From the NCBI GenBank assembly GCA_006508105.1, contig QKPP01000266.1, positions 1-64,000 on the forward strand: a DNA stretch of 64,000 nucleotides, in the 5' to 3' direction. Origin of the DNA: Myxococcales bacterium FL481 (lineage in GTDB: Bacteria > Myxococcota_A > Polyangia > Nannocystales > Nannocystaceae). This document shows positions 9,684 through 19,134 of this stretch, one piece after another. Positions within the stretch are counted from its first letter, which is position 1. Each line of letters starts with the position of its first letter. The notes under the pieces are model-generated. The model had not been told where the DNA came from. It searched no databases and saw only the letters and a list, made by a program, of their open reading frames with translations. The position numbers and the translations under genes are program-made.

Positions 9684-11123
9684 TCACGCCCGCGGGATGT
9701 CCGGAACGATGTCGCGGGAGCCGCTCACGAGCGCGTCGTAGAGGCGATGAGCGGCCCCCGGGCGGTGCAGCGGGTGCCCGAACATCCACAGGTCGTGGGG
9801 GGAAAGCCTCAACTTCGCGGGATTGTGGTTCCACGATTGCACCCGGCCTGCGTAGCAAAGTGCGCTCGGAGGTAGCTCGCCTCGGAGGAACGCATCGAGG
9901 TCACTCGCCCACAAGCGCAGGCCGCTGGCGTACGTCCCGATCGGATCGTCGCACGCGACTTCGACAAACTCGGCTGCGTTCGGGCGATACTCCAGCACCC
10001 AGCTGGGATCGCGATCTCGCAGCAGTTCCAGGGCGAGCGCGGACCGGGTGCCGTTCAACGTGGAGCCGACGGAGTGCAGTTGTCGGTACACCCGGCGTCC
10101 GTAGAGGTAGTGCGCCAGGTCGTGGAGTGCGTCCCGCAGCTCGGCGAGGCCGCGCGGGGGGAGTCGCCCCGTGTCGGTGGCGGGTCCGTGCGCGCGCAGC
10201 CAGTCACCGCTCGGCCGCGACGCGGACGCGGGCGGCGACGTGCGGCGAAACGCCGCGTGGTCCGTTGGCCGCACCGTTTCGAGACGTCCGTGCCGCATCG
10301 AGAACGTGTGGCCGGGGAGCGGCGCGACCACGTCGAACGGCCACGACGGCCGCTGTCGACACATGGCCCGGGCGAGGGCCGCGTTGTCGTGCGGGAACAG
10401 TTCGGCGTTCATCCACGTTCGGGCGCCGTCGAGTCGCCAGCCTCCGCCGACGACCGCCACTGCGAGGCTCGTCTGCGCGGCGAGTTGGTGTCGCTCGATG
10501 CGGCGGTTGGCGGCATTGGCCAGTGTTTCGACGTCGGGCGGGGGTACCGTCGGTCCCGGCCACGTCTGGACCGAGGCATCTGTGAAGTTGTTCGCATGCG
10601 CGAGCAGGCCCGGCGTGACCGCGGCGAAGCGGTGCCACGAGTCTGGCGCCAGCGGAGCGTCGACGGCACTCGTCAAACTTCCGTGGCCATCGGTATCCGT
10701 CACCGCAAGTGGAAAGACATCCCATTCATCACATTCCGGTCGCTGCACCAAGTCGCCGACGCCAGTACGGACCGTCAGATCGCCGATTTGCGTCTCGGTT
10801 TGGGGCTCGAGTGCACGGACGGCAAACCCCAGCCGTGTCAGGGCGGTTCGAGCCGCGACGGAGGAGCGCGACGACAAATAGATCGGGACATCACGGGCGA
10901 TGCGGGCCAGGCTCGGGAAATCGAGATGGTCGTCGTGTTCGTGGCTGATGACGGCCGCGTCGATCGGCGGGAGCTGCCGCGTTGCGACCGCGAAGTGGGG
11001 GTAGCGAGTGCCGAGTCGGCCGAGGTGGCCAAACCGCGAAACGAGCAGCGGATCGAGCAAGACGGTGGTCGACGGGCTGGCGAGCATCCAGCCTTGGTGC
11101 CCGAGAAAAGTCGCCTGAAACAT
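9684..11123 (-). CDS. MBL-fold metallo-hydrolase (UlaG/RomA-like)
   Basis: MFQATFLGHQGWMLASPSTTVLLDPLL...AAVISHEHDDHLDFPSL; HxHxDH-type metal motif. Confidence 0.8.
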   Translation of the reverse strand: MFQATFLGHQGWMLASPSTTVLLDPLLVSRFGHLGRLGTRYPHFAVATRQLPPIDAAVISHEHDDHLDFPSLARIARDVPIYLSSRSSVAARTALTRLGFAVRALEPQTETQIGDLTVRTGVGDLVQRPECDEWDVFPLAVTDTDGHGSLTSAVDAPLAPDSWHRFAAVTPGLLAHANNFTDASVQTWPGPTVPPPDVETLANAANRRIERHQLAAQTSLAVAVVGGGWRLDGARTWMNAELFPHDNAALARAMCRQRPSWPFDVVAPLPGHTFSMRHGRLETVRPTDHAAFRRTSPPASASRPSGDWLRAHGPATDTGRLPPRGLAELRDALHDLAHYLYGRRVYRQLHSVGSTLNGTRSALALELLRDRDPSWVLEYRPNAAEFVEVACDDPIGTYASGLRLWASDLDAFLRGELPPSALCYAGRVQSWNHNPAKLRLSPHDLWMFGHPLHRPGAAHRLYDALVSGSRDIVPDIPRA

Positions 11124-11453
11124 GAGACGGTGGCCATACTATCGCTTTGGGGCCGCCGACCCAGCTTGCGCTGGCTCGGCCATCCATTGCCGGATGGCGG
11201 ATCGCGTTCATGCAGACGTTGCGGCCGTCCGCCGGGCGGTCACCGCGATCCACCCCGGTGGGGGGTATACGCATTGACCTCGCGAGGTCGCGGGTTCCGG
11301 TCGGCGCCTTTCGCTGACGTCCGCCGGCGGTGGCCAGACCGAGGTGGCGCGCATCGGCAGCGGCGCGCACGACCGCCGCCCTCTCATCGTTCGCGCCGTG
11401 GCCTCGGTGGGACCAGGCTCGCGTCGCAGCGACGTGCTAGGGACGGTGACGCC

Positions 11454-13091
11454 ATGATCAGGATCCCGACCACCCGATTCCGCCGCCTCGCTTGGCGACC
11501 GCCCGCGCTGGCCGCGATTGCACTGGGCGCCAGCTCGGCCGCGTGCGGACCGACGCCGGGCGAGACAGCGCCCCCGGTGCAAACCAGTCCCGTCGCACTG
11601 CCCTCCGGCGAGCCGGTCCGCCCCCGTCCCGCCCCTGCTCACGCCGGGACGCCCGTCCAGCGCCCCACCGTACCGTTTCCCGAGACTCCTGCCGGCCGCC
11701 GAGGACGGGCGTTGATCGATACGCTCAATCGCGGTGATGCGACCGCGCTCCCGAGCTTTGTGTCGAGTGCCTTCACGGCGTCGTTTCTCGAACGCGTGCC
11801 GAGGGACGAGGTTGTCGCTGCTCTGCGGGGGAACCAACGGGGCTACCCGGGGCTCGAGCTCAAGCGGGTCCAGTTCGACGACGGCCACTCGCTCGAGGCC
11901 CACCTCCAGTCCCGTGTCCATGGGCGGTGGACGGTTCTGTATCTGTCCGTGGCCAAGGCGGAGCCCTACGGGATCGAGAGCGCCTGGATCGTCCCGAGCA
12001 TCGCACCGCTGCCCATGGATCAGCCGGAGATCGATGAGGCCGAGATGGTCCGATCCGCGCAGCAGATCGTGCAAGCAAGCTGCGCGAGCGATGGCTTCTC
12101 CGGGGCGGTGTTGCTGGCCAAGGGCGAACGAGTGCTGCTGTCGCACGCCTGCGGCGAAGCGAGCAAACGCTTCCACGTGGACAACACGATCGACACCAAG
12201 TTCAACCTCGGGTCTATGAACAAAATGTTCACCGCCGTCAGCATCGCGCAGCTGGCCGACCGCGGGGCGCTTCGCTACGACGATGTTGTCAGTAAGTACA
12301 TCGACGAATCGTGGCTGCCCAAGTCCATCACCGACAAGGTCACGATTCATCACCTGCTGACCCACACCTCGGGGCTGGGCAGCTACTTCAATGCGGCCTA
12401 TCAAAGCGGATCGCGCGAGAACTTCCGGGTCGTGGATGATTACAAGCCGCTGGTGCACGACGACCGGCCTGCGTTCGAGCCGGGCACCTCGTATCGCTAT
12501 TCAAACACGGGGATGCTGCTGTTAGGAGTCGTCATCGAAGCCGCGACGGGCCAAACCTACTTCGACTACGTTCGTGAGCACATCTACAAGTCGGCGGGCA
12601 TGGAGCATTCCGACAGCTACGCGATGGACCGGCCCGTCGAGAATCTGGCCATCGGCTACGTCCGTGACGACGACAGCGTCTACGGTTGGCGAAACAATAC
12701 CTTCAAGCACGTGATCAAGGGGGGTCCGGCCGGCGGGGGCTTCTCCACCGTCGGCGATCTGCATCGCTTCGCGCTGGCTTTGCAACAAGGTCGCCTCGTC
12801 AGCGCGGACACACGAAACACGATGTGGACCGACCACGATGGCCATGGGTACGGCTACGGGTTTCAGATGAAACAAGGCCCGGCCGGTCGCGTGGTGGGGC
12901 ATTCGGGCGGGTTTCCTGGGATCAGTGCTCGTTTGGATATCTACGCCGACCGCGGGTACGTGCTCGCGGTGCTCGCCAACTACGACCACGTGGCCTCGAG
13001 CTTGGGCGACGTCATCGGTGACCTGATCGCCAAGACGCCACCGACGGCGGTGTCCAGTCTCGCGGGCCCGGCCGGCGCGGTGGCCGACTAG
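11454..13091 (+). CDS. Serine hydrolase, beta-lactamase/penicillin-binding protein family, lipoprotein
   Basis: ATG at 11454, lipobox ALGASSAAC; LGSMNKMFTAVSIAQL (SxxK), YSNTG motif, GHSGGFPG. Confidence 0.88.
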   Translation: MIRIPTTRFRRLAWRPPALAAIALGASSAACGPTPGETAPPVQTSPVALPSGEPVRPRPAPAHAGTPVQRPTVPFPETPAGRRGRALIDTLNRGDATALPSFVSSAFTASFLERVPRDEVVAALRGNQRGYPGLELKRVQFDDGHSLEAHLQSRVHGRWTVLYLSVAKAEPYGIESAWIVPSIAPLPMDQPEIDEAEMVRSAQQIVQASCASDGFSGAVLLAKGERVLLSHACGEASKRFHVDNTIDTKFNLGSMNKMFTAVSIAQLADRGALRYDDVVSKYIDESWLPKSITDKVTIHHLLTHTSGLGSYFNAAYQSGSRENFRVVDDYKPLVHDDRPAFEPGTSYRYSNTGMLLLGVVIEAATGQTYFDYVREHIYKSAGMEHSDSYAMDRPVENLAIGYVRDDDSVYGWRNNTFKHVIKGGPAGGGFSTVGDLHRFALALQQGRLVSADTRNTMWTDHDGHGYGYGFQMKQGPAGRVVGHSGGFPGISARLDIYADRGYVLAVLANYDHVASSLGDVIGDLIAKTPPTAVSSLAGPAGAVAD

Positions 13092-13292
13092 CGGCACCAC
13101 CTCGTGGGGACCCCCGAGCTCGCCGGCCCGGCCGGGGTGCGGGGCGCGGTTGCCAAGTACCGGCACCGCCTCCTCGGCCACCTCCCGAGCTCGCCAGCGC
13201 GAATGAAGTCTCGTCGGGGTGATGGCCCGATCGCGTCCGACTCGGCCCAATCTGGCGTCTGCCACCGAGTCGGGCTTGGCGGGGAGCATCGC

Positions 13293-14381
13293 CTACCGAT
13301 GCAATGTCGCGAAGTGATTGGCGACCAGCTCGATCGTCTCGGCGTGCACTTGATGGCGTGGCGTCGCTCCGTCCCCGCACAGGTCGACAACGCGCCGCCG
13401 TTTCCGATCGCAGCGGTTGAGAAACGCATAGTGGTTGGCTCCGCGCATGGACTTGAACTCCGCGTGAGGGATCCACTCGGCGAGAGGGCCGGCGTTGGTC
13501 CGCGACGGCGCGATACGGTCGTCTTCACCGGCGATCACCAGCACCGGGACCTGGATGTTCGCCAGGCTCTCGGGGGAAAACGCTTGCCCGAGTGCGGGAG
13601 CCAGCAACACGACGCTGCGAATGCGTGAGTCGGAGAAATCACCCTCGGACTCGGCCCGGCGCATTGCCACCGATGGGTCTTTCGCGGCCAACTTTTCGAA
13701 GTCGGCCGCGGCTTCGGGGTACTCGAGCTGAGCGTCGCAGGTCGCGTCGCGTTGCGGACCATCACAAAACGCCTGCAGTCGCGTGAGGTCGGTTCGGCCG
13801 CCAGCAAGTGCCACGGCCGTGTACCCTCCCAACGAAAACCCCACGGCTCCGATCTGCGCCGCATCGATGTGGGGGGCGAACTGCGGGTGCGCGGTGAGCT
13901 GGTTGATGATCTCCGTGATGTCGCGCGCTCGCTCCCACGGCAGCATGAACCCGCGCGGGTCGTATTGCGTCTCTGCGGCGGTGTTTCCGTGGTGGTCGAC
14001 TGCAGCGACAATGTAGCCGCGTCCGGCGAGCTCTCGGCCGAGCCACATCATCTGCATGCCGGCGGCCCCGGTCCCGTGCGACATGACGATCAATGGAAAC
14101 GGCCCACCGCTTCTGACGGGCGCACTCCGAGCTGCCAGGCCTCCGACGAAGATCGGACGATGGGGCGGAATCCCGATTTCGACCATGCTTGTGCCCCGCG
14201 GGGCCGGGTACCATATCGACGTGACCAGGGGTCGGGGCGCGTCGGAGCCCCAGGCTCGTCGCGTCGGATCCGTCAGCTCGAGTCGTTCGAGGCCGACCGC
14301 CGGCGAGTCCGGGTTGACGGACTCGCCTCGGTGAGCACAGCCGGCGAGCGTGAGCAGCAACAGCGAAGCGAGACAGCGCAT
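13293..14381 (-). CDS. Alpha/beta hydrolase (PAF-acetylhydrolase/dienelactone-hydrolase-like), lipoprotein
   Basis: Signal MRCLASLLLLTLAGCAH; MSHGTGAAG, VGFSLGGYTAVAL nucleophile elbow, late His in MRGANHYAF. Confidence 0.83.
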   Translation of the reverse strand: MRCLASLLLLTLAGCAHRGESVNPDSPAVGLERLELTDPTRRAWGSDAPRPLVTSIWYPAPRGTSMVEIGIPPHRPIFVGGLAARSAPVRSGGPFPLIVMSHGTGAAGMQMMWLGRELAGRGYIVAAVDHHGNTAAETQYDPRGFMLPWERARDITEIINQLTAHPQFAPHIDAAQIGAVGFSLGGYTAVALAGGRTDLTRLQAFCDGPQRDATCDAQLEYPEAAADFEKLAAKDPSVAMRRAESEGDFSDSRIRSVVLLAPALGQAFSPESLANIQVPVLVIAGEDDRIAPSRTNAGPLAEWIPHAEFKSMRGANHYAFLNRCDRKRRRVVDLCGDGATPRHQVHAETIELVANHFATLHR

Positions 14382-14605
14382 GGCCCGAGGCTAGTCGCTC
14401 CGGCGAGGGCGGCAAAGTGGCCGCGGGGGCGCCGTGGTGGCTTCTTCGCGCACGGCGGGGTGCCGCCGGCCCACTCGCTGGTGCGTTGGCTCTCGCGATT
14501 CCCCCGATCGGTGAGACTGCCCTCGCACCCGGTCTGGCGCAGGCGGGGCGGACGACGGGACGCCGCGACGGCGGGATTGGCCGCCGCACGTGCGGCGTCG
14601 GGGCG

Positions 14606-15529
14606 CTAGCCGGGTTCGGCGGAACGTCCCGCGAGGCCGGCTCGGTCCACCGGGTTGGCGGTGAAGATCACATACGGATAGTGCAGTTCGATGGGACCTT
14701 CGGCGGCCCGGTTGTTCATGGTGGCGAACGCCTCGAACGCTGCATCGAGCTTGGCCGCCCGTTCGGCGTCCAGTCCCGCGTAGATCGCCACGGCGGGGCC
14801 AAAGGTTCGTTTGCAAAACTCGCAATACGCCCGAGGACTGGCCGCCCGCTCGACGTACGCGTTCGACTCGAGTCGCACGTTGTCGACCCGGTCGCCGAAC
14901 AGGGCTCGGAGGTGGGCTTCGTCCCCCCAAAGCGGTGGGGGCAGGTCTTGGGGACGTGGCGCCGGCATGTACGGCTGAAAAACGCCGAGGAAGTCGGCGA
15001 ACAACCCGACCGAGCTGAAATTGAGCATTGCGATGGTGCCCCCCGGCCGGCACACGCGTACGAGCTCGTCCGCTACCCGCTGGTGGCGCGGGGCGAAGAT
15101 CGCTCCCACGCACGACATCACCACGTCGAAGCTGTCGTCCGCGAACGGTAGTGCCTCGGCATCCGCTTCCACCCACTCGAGTTGCACCCCCGTCGCCCGG
15201 GCGTTGTCGCGGCCAGCCGGGAAGTGTTCGGGCGTCAGGTCCGAAGCGACAACCTGGGCACCGAGCGCCGCGGCCCGGATGGCGGCGTTGCCGGTGCCCG
15301 CCGCCACGTCGAGCACACGTTGTCCACGGCGAACGTTCGCCGCCTGGACCAACTCGGGACCGAGGTCCCAGACGAACTCGTGGGCGAACTCGGCGTAGTT
15401 GCCTAGTGCCCACATCTGTCGGACGCCGCGCTTGAACGCCGCATCCGTGGTCGCCTCGGGATGGGATTGATTCGTACTCACGTCGGCCTCCACCCTGTCG
15501 TCACCGAACGGGTGACGATCGGCGGACAT
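14606..15529 (-). CDS. Class I SAM-dependent methyltransferase
   Basis: GQRVLDVAAGTGNAAIRAAALGAQVVASDLTPEH, DSFDVVMSCVGAIFAPRHQRVADELVRVCRPGGTIAM. Confidence 0.88.
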   Translation of the reverse strand: MSADRHPFGDDRVEADVSTNQSHPEATTDAAFKRGVRQMWALGNYAEFAHEFVWDLGPELVQAANVRRGQRVLDVAAGTGNAAIRAAALGAQVVASDLTPEHFPAGRDNARATGVQLEWVEADAEALPFADDSFDVVMSCVGAIFAPRHQRVADELVRVCRPGGTIAMLNFSSVGLFADFLGVFQPYMPAPRPQDLPPPLWGDEAHLRALFGDRVDNVRLESNAYVERAASPRAYCEFCKRTFGPAVAIYAGLDAERAAKLDAAFEAFATMNNRAAEGPIELHYPYVIFTANPVDRAGLAGRSAEPG

Positions 15530-15917
15530 AGTAGCAGGTTGCCGTGGCGTAAACTGGCGCCATCGCGGTGAGCTGATCGCACTTGTCTTGGAGGCAGTGC
15601 GGGTCCGTCCGCGTCTTGGCGCTTGCACTGCGGCGCGCTTTTGTGCGCCCATGGTTGTCAAGCGGGTGGTCGGTTGGGACACGTCTACCGCGATCCGAAA
15701 ACCGGCAAGCTCGTGCTCGTGGGCGGACCGCCCTAAACGCCCGCCCTCGCGTCCACGCGAACTCGAGGCCGTGGGGGCCCGCTGCCTTCGGTTCCTCGTA
15801 AGAGCAGCCGGTCCCCGTCGTGCGGGGGACCGCCGAATCATGCGGCGCATCCGGGCGGGCCAGCCGCGGCCGCGTGGTGTCGCGCCGACGATGACGCGCC
15901 GTGCTATGCTCGAGGGC

Positions 15918-16409
15918 ATGCCAACCGAGCTCGCGCCTGGGCCTCGTCGTACGGCCGATCGAGCCGGGCTGGCGAGCTTGTTGCCCACGCTGCAAGCTCG
16001 CTATCCAAACGGGGCCAGTTGGCTCGATCGACGCGTCGACGACGCGTTGCGCGGGCGGGCCGAGGTCATGGTCTGGGGTCGAGGGGGACGTTCCGACGGG
16101 ATCTGCATCGAGACGCCGAAAGGCCACCGGCGGCTCAAGCTGTCCACGTTGTTTGTCCCCCCATTGGCGCGCGGTCGCGGTGTCGGCACCCGCTTGCTTC
16201 AGTCGCGCGCGCTCACCTGGCTGCATCGCGGGCTGCAAGATGTCTACGTGACGGTCGCCGCCGAAGATCCGGCCACCGCCGATTTCTTCCTGCGACACGG
16301 ATTCATCCATCGGGCGCGCTGCGCAGGTCGCTACGGTCACGGTCGCGACGAGCTGGTGCTCGGATGGGATCCCGATGTCGCCGCTCGTACTTTTGCCGCT
16401 GCGGCCTAG
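15918..16409 (+). CDS. GNAT-family N-acetyltransferase
   Basis: LKLSTLFVPPLARGRGVGTRLLQSRALTWL acetyl-CoA loop; DFFLRHGFIHRAR. Start at ATG 15918. Confidence 0.75.
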   Translation: MPTELAPGPRRTADRAGLASLLPTLQARYPNGASWLDRRVDDALRGRAEVMVWGRGGRSDGICIETPKGHRRLKLSTLFVPPLARGRGVGTRLLQSRALTWLHRGLQDVYVTVAAEDPATADFFLRHGFIHRARCAGRYGHGRDELVLGWDPDVAARTFAAAA

Positions 16410-16776
16410 ATTCGCGCAGGCGATCTACCGGGGAACCAAGCGCTACGAGCTGCGACGTCGGCGGATGCGGGTGAGGTCGGGGTCCATCGTTTGGATCTAT
16501 GAATCGGCGCCGGTGGGCAAGGTCACCGGATCGTTCGCGGTGAAGTGCGTGCACTGGGGATCGCCCGCCGAACTGCTGTCGCTATGCTCGGACGATCCAG
16601 ACCAGGCCGCGTACCCGCCGTATCTAGACGGGGTCCAGCTGGGGACCGCCCTCGAGGTCGCCGATCCCCTGCGTTGGCCCCGGCCGTACGCCCTCGACGA
16701 GATCTGCGGACGACCGACCCGCGCGCCGCAGTCCTACTGCTTCTTGCGAGAGGTTGTGCCTCGGCGCTTACCGTGA
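16375..16776 (+). CDS. ASCH/PUA-like domain protein
   Basis: MSPLVLLPLRPRFAQAIYRGTKRYELRRRRMRVRSGSIVWIYESAPVGKVTGSFAV; I..GxKxyElRr signature; overlaps the GNAT gene by 35 nt. Confidence 0.7.
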   Translation: MSPLVLLPLRPRFAQAIYRGTKRYELRRRRMRVRSGSIVWIYESAPVGKVTGSFAVKCVHWGSPAELLSLCSDDPDQAAYPPYLDGVQLGTALEVADPLRWPRPYALDEICGRPTRAPQSYCFLREVVPRRLP

Positions 16777-18213
16777 CGCGCCGTCGAGCGGGTCGAACCA
16801 GCGCAGTTCTTTGGACATCGCGACCAGGGACTCGATGAGCTGGTTTTGCGTGGCTTGGGAAACCAGGGCCGACTCGAGCGCTTCAATCCTGTCTGTCACC
16901 GCGCGCTCGTTGAGCTTTTGCGAATGGCCCCAGTCCGACGCGCGGCGGGCCCGGTCCTCGTTCGGACCGGCAAGCGCGAGAAAATCCTGGCTCAGGGTCG
17001 ATTCGCGCTCGGCGTCGAACGCCGCGAGCCCGGCTGCGTCGGCGTAGATCACGGCCAGGGGTCGCGCTCGCTCCGGTTGAGGATCCGGCTCTTTGAGTAC
17101 GACCGCGAGGAAGGTTTTTCGAGCCTGGCTGCGGGCATCAGCCGCCTCGTCTGCGGTCATGCCCCACGAGCGCACGAGTTCTTCTTCCAACGTGGGCACC
17201 GCCGGGTCGTACTCGCTTTTGCGACTTCGCCACGCCCGGCCGATGATGCCAAACCGCGTCGAAAACAGCCGGTACACGCCGGGCAAGCGCAGCTCTTTGC
17301 CGTCGGGGCCGAAGTAGTCCGTGACTTGAACCAGTTGGTTTCCGCTGACAAAAAACGGCACGTGGAGGGTCAGGCGAAAACTCGCCGGTCGCTGATCCTC
17401 GTCCATCTGCCGACGCAGGCGCTGCGCTAGCTGGCCGACTTTGCGCGTGAGGTCATGCTGTCGCGCAAGATCGGCGTACGAGGCCATCGCCAAGTTGACC
17501 TCGTTGCGGAGGCTGACTTGGATGGCGAGTCGGCTGCGCTGGACGTCGCCTTCTCCCAAGTCCAGCGAGACCCACGGGGTCTTGATCGCGGTGAGCTTTT
17601 GACCGACCCGGGCGAAGAACTCACCGAGGCTGCGATCGGGTAGCGACGCGACGATGGCGAGCAACAACACCAGCAGGATCGTGGTCGTCGATCCGAGCCC
17701 TTGGTACAGCCGACCGGGCTCGGCGGCGAGGGTCTCGAGAAACGGGAGGTTCTGAGCGTCGAGGCTGCGAACCACTCGCTGGAGGGAGTTTGCGGCCGCA
17801 TGCAGGCGGTCGTCCGTGGGCTCGGCCGTCCGCCAGTCGTCGAGTCGGCGCACAAACTCGTCGTGGGCCCGTTCACTGGCGGACTCGGGTGGTTGTTGGC
17901 CCTTCGGCGTGGCGCCGCTGGCCACGGCGAGGCCGTCGGCCGCGTGCGCCAGGGCCCGCGCCCGGCGCTGGGTCTCTTGCGCGTCCCAGACCGCCTCATG
18001 GATCGTCTCGGCTGCGGTTCCGAGCGCGTGTCGCTGTTCGCTCGTGACGGTCGGGTACGCCTGCTGAACCAGCCACGTGTCCGCGACCAGCACCAGCGCG
18101 AGACCACCCGACAAGCATGCGAACAGCCGCACTCGGGGGTGGAGGAGGATCGCGGAGATCCGCTTGAGCCGGGCGCCCACCTGGCGAATATGGCACAGCA
18201 CGATGGCGCGCAA
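16768..18213 (-). CDS. Membrane-anchored hypothetical protein with two TM segments
   Basis: Coherent frame with FACLSGGLALVLVADTWLVQQAY and GSTTTILLVLLLAIVASLP; true start placed downstream of the overlapping thpR frame (TTG 18213 is one candidate). Confidence 0.6.
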   Translation of the reverse strand: MRAIVLCHIRQVGARLKRISAILLHPRVRLFACLSGGLALVLVADTWLVQQAYPTVTSEQRHALGTAAETIHEAVWDAQETQRRARALAHAADGLAVASGATPKGQQPPESASERAHDEFVRRLDDWRTAEPTDDRLHAAANSLQRVVRSLDAQNLPFLETLAAEPGRLYQGLGSTTTILLVLLLAIVASLPDRSLGEFFARVGQKLTAIKTPWVSLDLGEGDVQRSRLAIQVSLRNEVNLAMASYADLARQHDLTRKVGQLAQRLRRQMDEDQRPASFRLTLHVPFFVSGNQLVQVTDYFGPDGKELRLPGVYRLFSTRFGIIGRAWRSRKSEYDPAVPTLEEELVRSWGMTADEAADARSQARKTFLAVVLKEPDPQPERARPLAVIYADAAGLAAFDAERESTLSQDFLALAGPNEDRARRASDWGHSQKLNERAVTDRIEALESALVSQATQNQLIESLVAMSKELRWFDPLDGASR

Positions 18214-18247
18214 GCGAACTTCGTGGCCGGGAGGGAGCGGTGTCGGG

Positions 18248-18787
18248 TCACCCGAGCCGGAAGACCGCTCGCCGGTAGTACCGAGCCCCCCGCGGGGACA
18301 ACACGCTCTCGTAGAGCGCGAATTCGTCGATTTCGAACGACGCGGTGGAAAACGCCCCGTAGCGTACGACATACGAACCGACGGCGTCGGCGTGGGTCCG
18401 GGCCGCGAGCCGGGCCAACGTGACGTGGGGACGGTACTTGCGGCGTTCAAACTCCACCCCGACGCCCGTCAGGGCTCGGTCCACGCCGCGTTTGAGCGCA
18501 GCGAGCTCGCCCGCCGGCTCCACGCCGGTCCACACCACGCGCGGGGGGCCGGATGTCGGGAACACGCCACAACCGGCCAATCGCACGGCGAACCCCGAGT
18601 GCTCGACTTCACCGAGGGCGTCGACGACGGCCGCCAGCTCGCCGCCCCCCAGCTCGCCGATGAACGTCAGCGTCACGTGCAGGCCGTCTGGATCGACCCA
18701 GCGTGCGCGGGGGATACCGCCTTGCATGAGCGTCAATCGGTCGCGGACAGCGGAGGGGAGCCCGCAGGCGACAAACGTTCGCGTCAT
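18248..18787 (-). CDS. thpR: RNA 2',3'-cyclic phosphodiesterase (ThpR / 2H family)
   Basis: MTRTFVACGLPSAVRDRL..., two HxT motifs: LHVTLTFIGEL and RPHVTLARLA. Confidence 0.9.
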   Translation of the reverse strand: MTRTFVACGLPSAVRDRLTLMQGGIPRARWVDPDGLHVTLTFIGELGGGELAAVVDALGEVEHSGFAVRLAGCGVFPTSGPPRVVWTGVEPAGELAALKRGVDRALTGVGVEFERRKYRPHVTLARLAARTHADAVGSYVVRYGAFSTASFEIDEFALYESVLSPRGARYYRRAVFRLG

Positions 18788-19092
18788 GACTGCAGCCTAC
18801 CAGCCGGCGACTCGCTCAGGTCCCAGCTCGGACTGGGGGCGCGGTGCCAAGCGCTGGCGTGGCCGCCGGGGGCCTAACCTGTCGGGTTCACCTCCGCGGC
18901 GGGCCAGTCTCGCCCCCGTCACCCGTGCCGAGCGGTTCGACCCGCGGGTCGTGGTCTGCCCCCCGCGGGCCGCGGCGGTGTCGGGTTCTCGATCTTGTCG
19001 CGGGGTCGGCCCGCGCTGGTGTCGCCGTCGCCGTCGCCGTCGAATCGTGCCAAAACCTCGAGGCAGGAGACAAACCGCCCCGCAGCCGCGAC

Positions 19093-19115
19093 TTGCACAT
19101 GCAAACGGCTTGCAC
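19093..19115. promoter_or_regulatory. Candidate operator: TTGCA-N2-TGCAA inverted repeat plus a further CTTGCAC copy
   Basis: acTTGCAcaTGCAAacggCTTGCACgtataac, about 20-40 nt upstream of the predicted ATG (19135) of the COG0523 GTPase. Confidence 0.35.
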
Positions 19116-19134
19116 GTATAACCCCGTGATTCCG

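Noticed and set aside
10074-11453. N-terminal 460 aa of the 10074..13091 ORF
   Set aside because: Overlaps the MBL-fold gene antisense; a lipoprotein signal starts at ATG 11454, so the upstream part is a read-through open frame.
15588-15917. Possible coding sequence upstream of the GNAT gene (one frame ends GHVYRDPKTGKLVLVGGPP*)
   Set aside because: The short stretch looks protein-like but no convincing start or full domain could be traced; may be a degraded gene.
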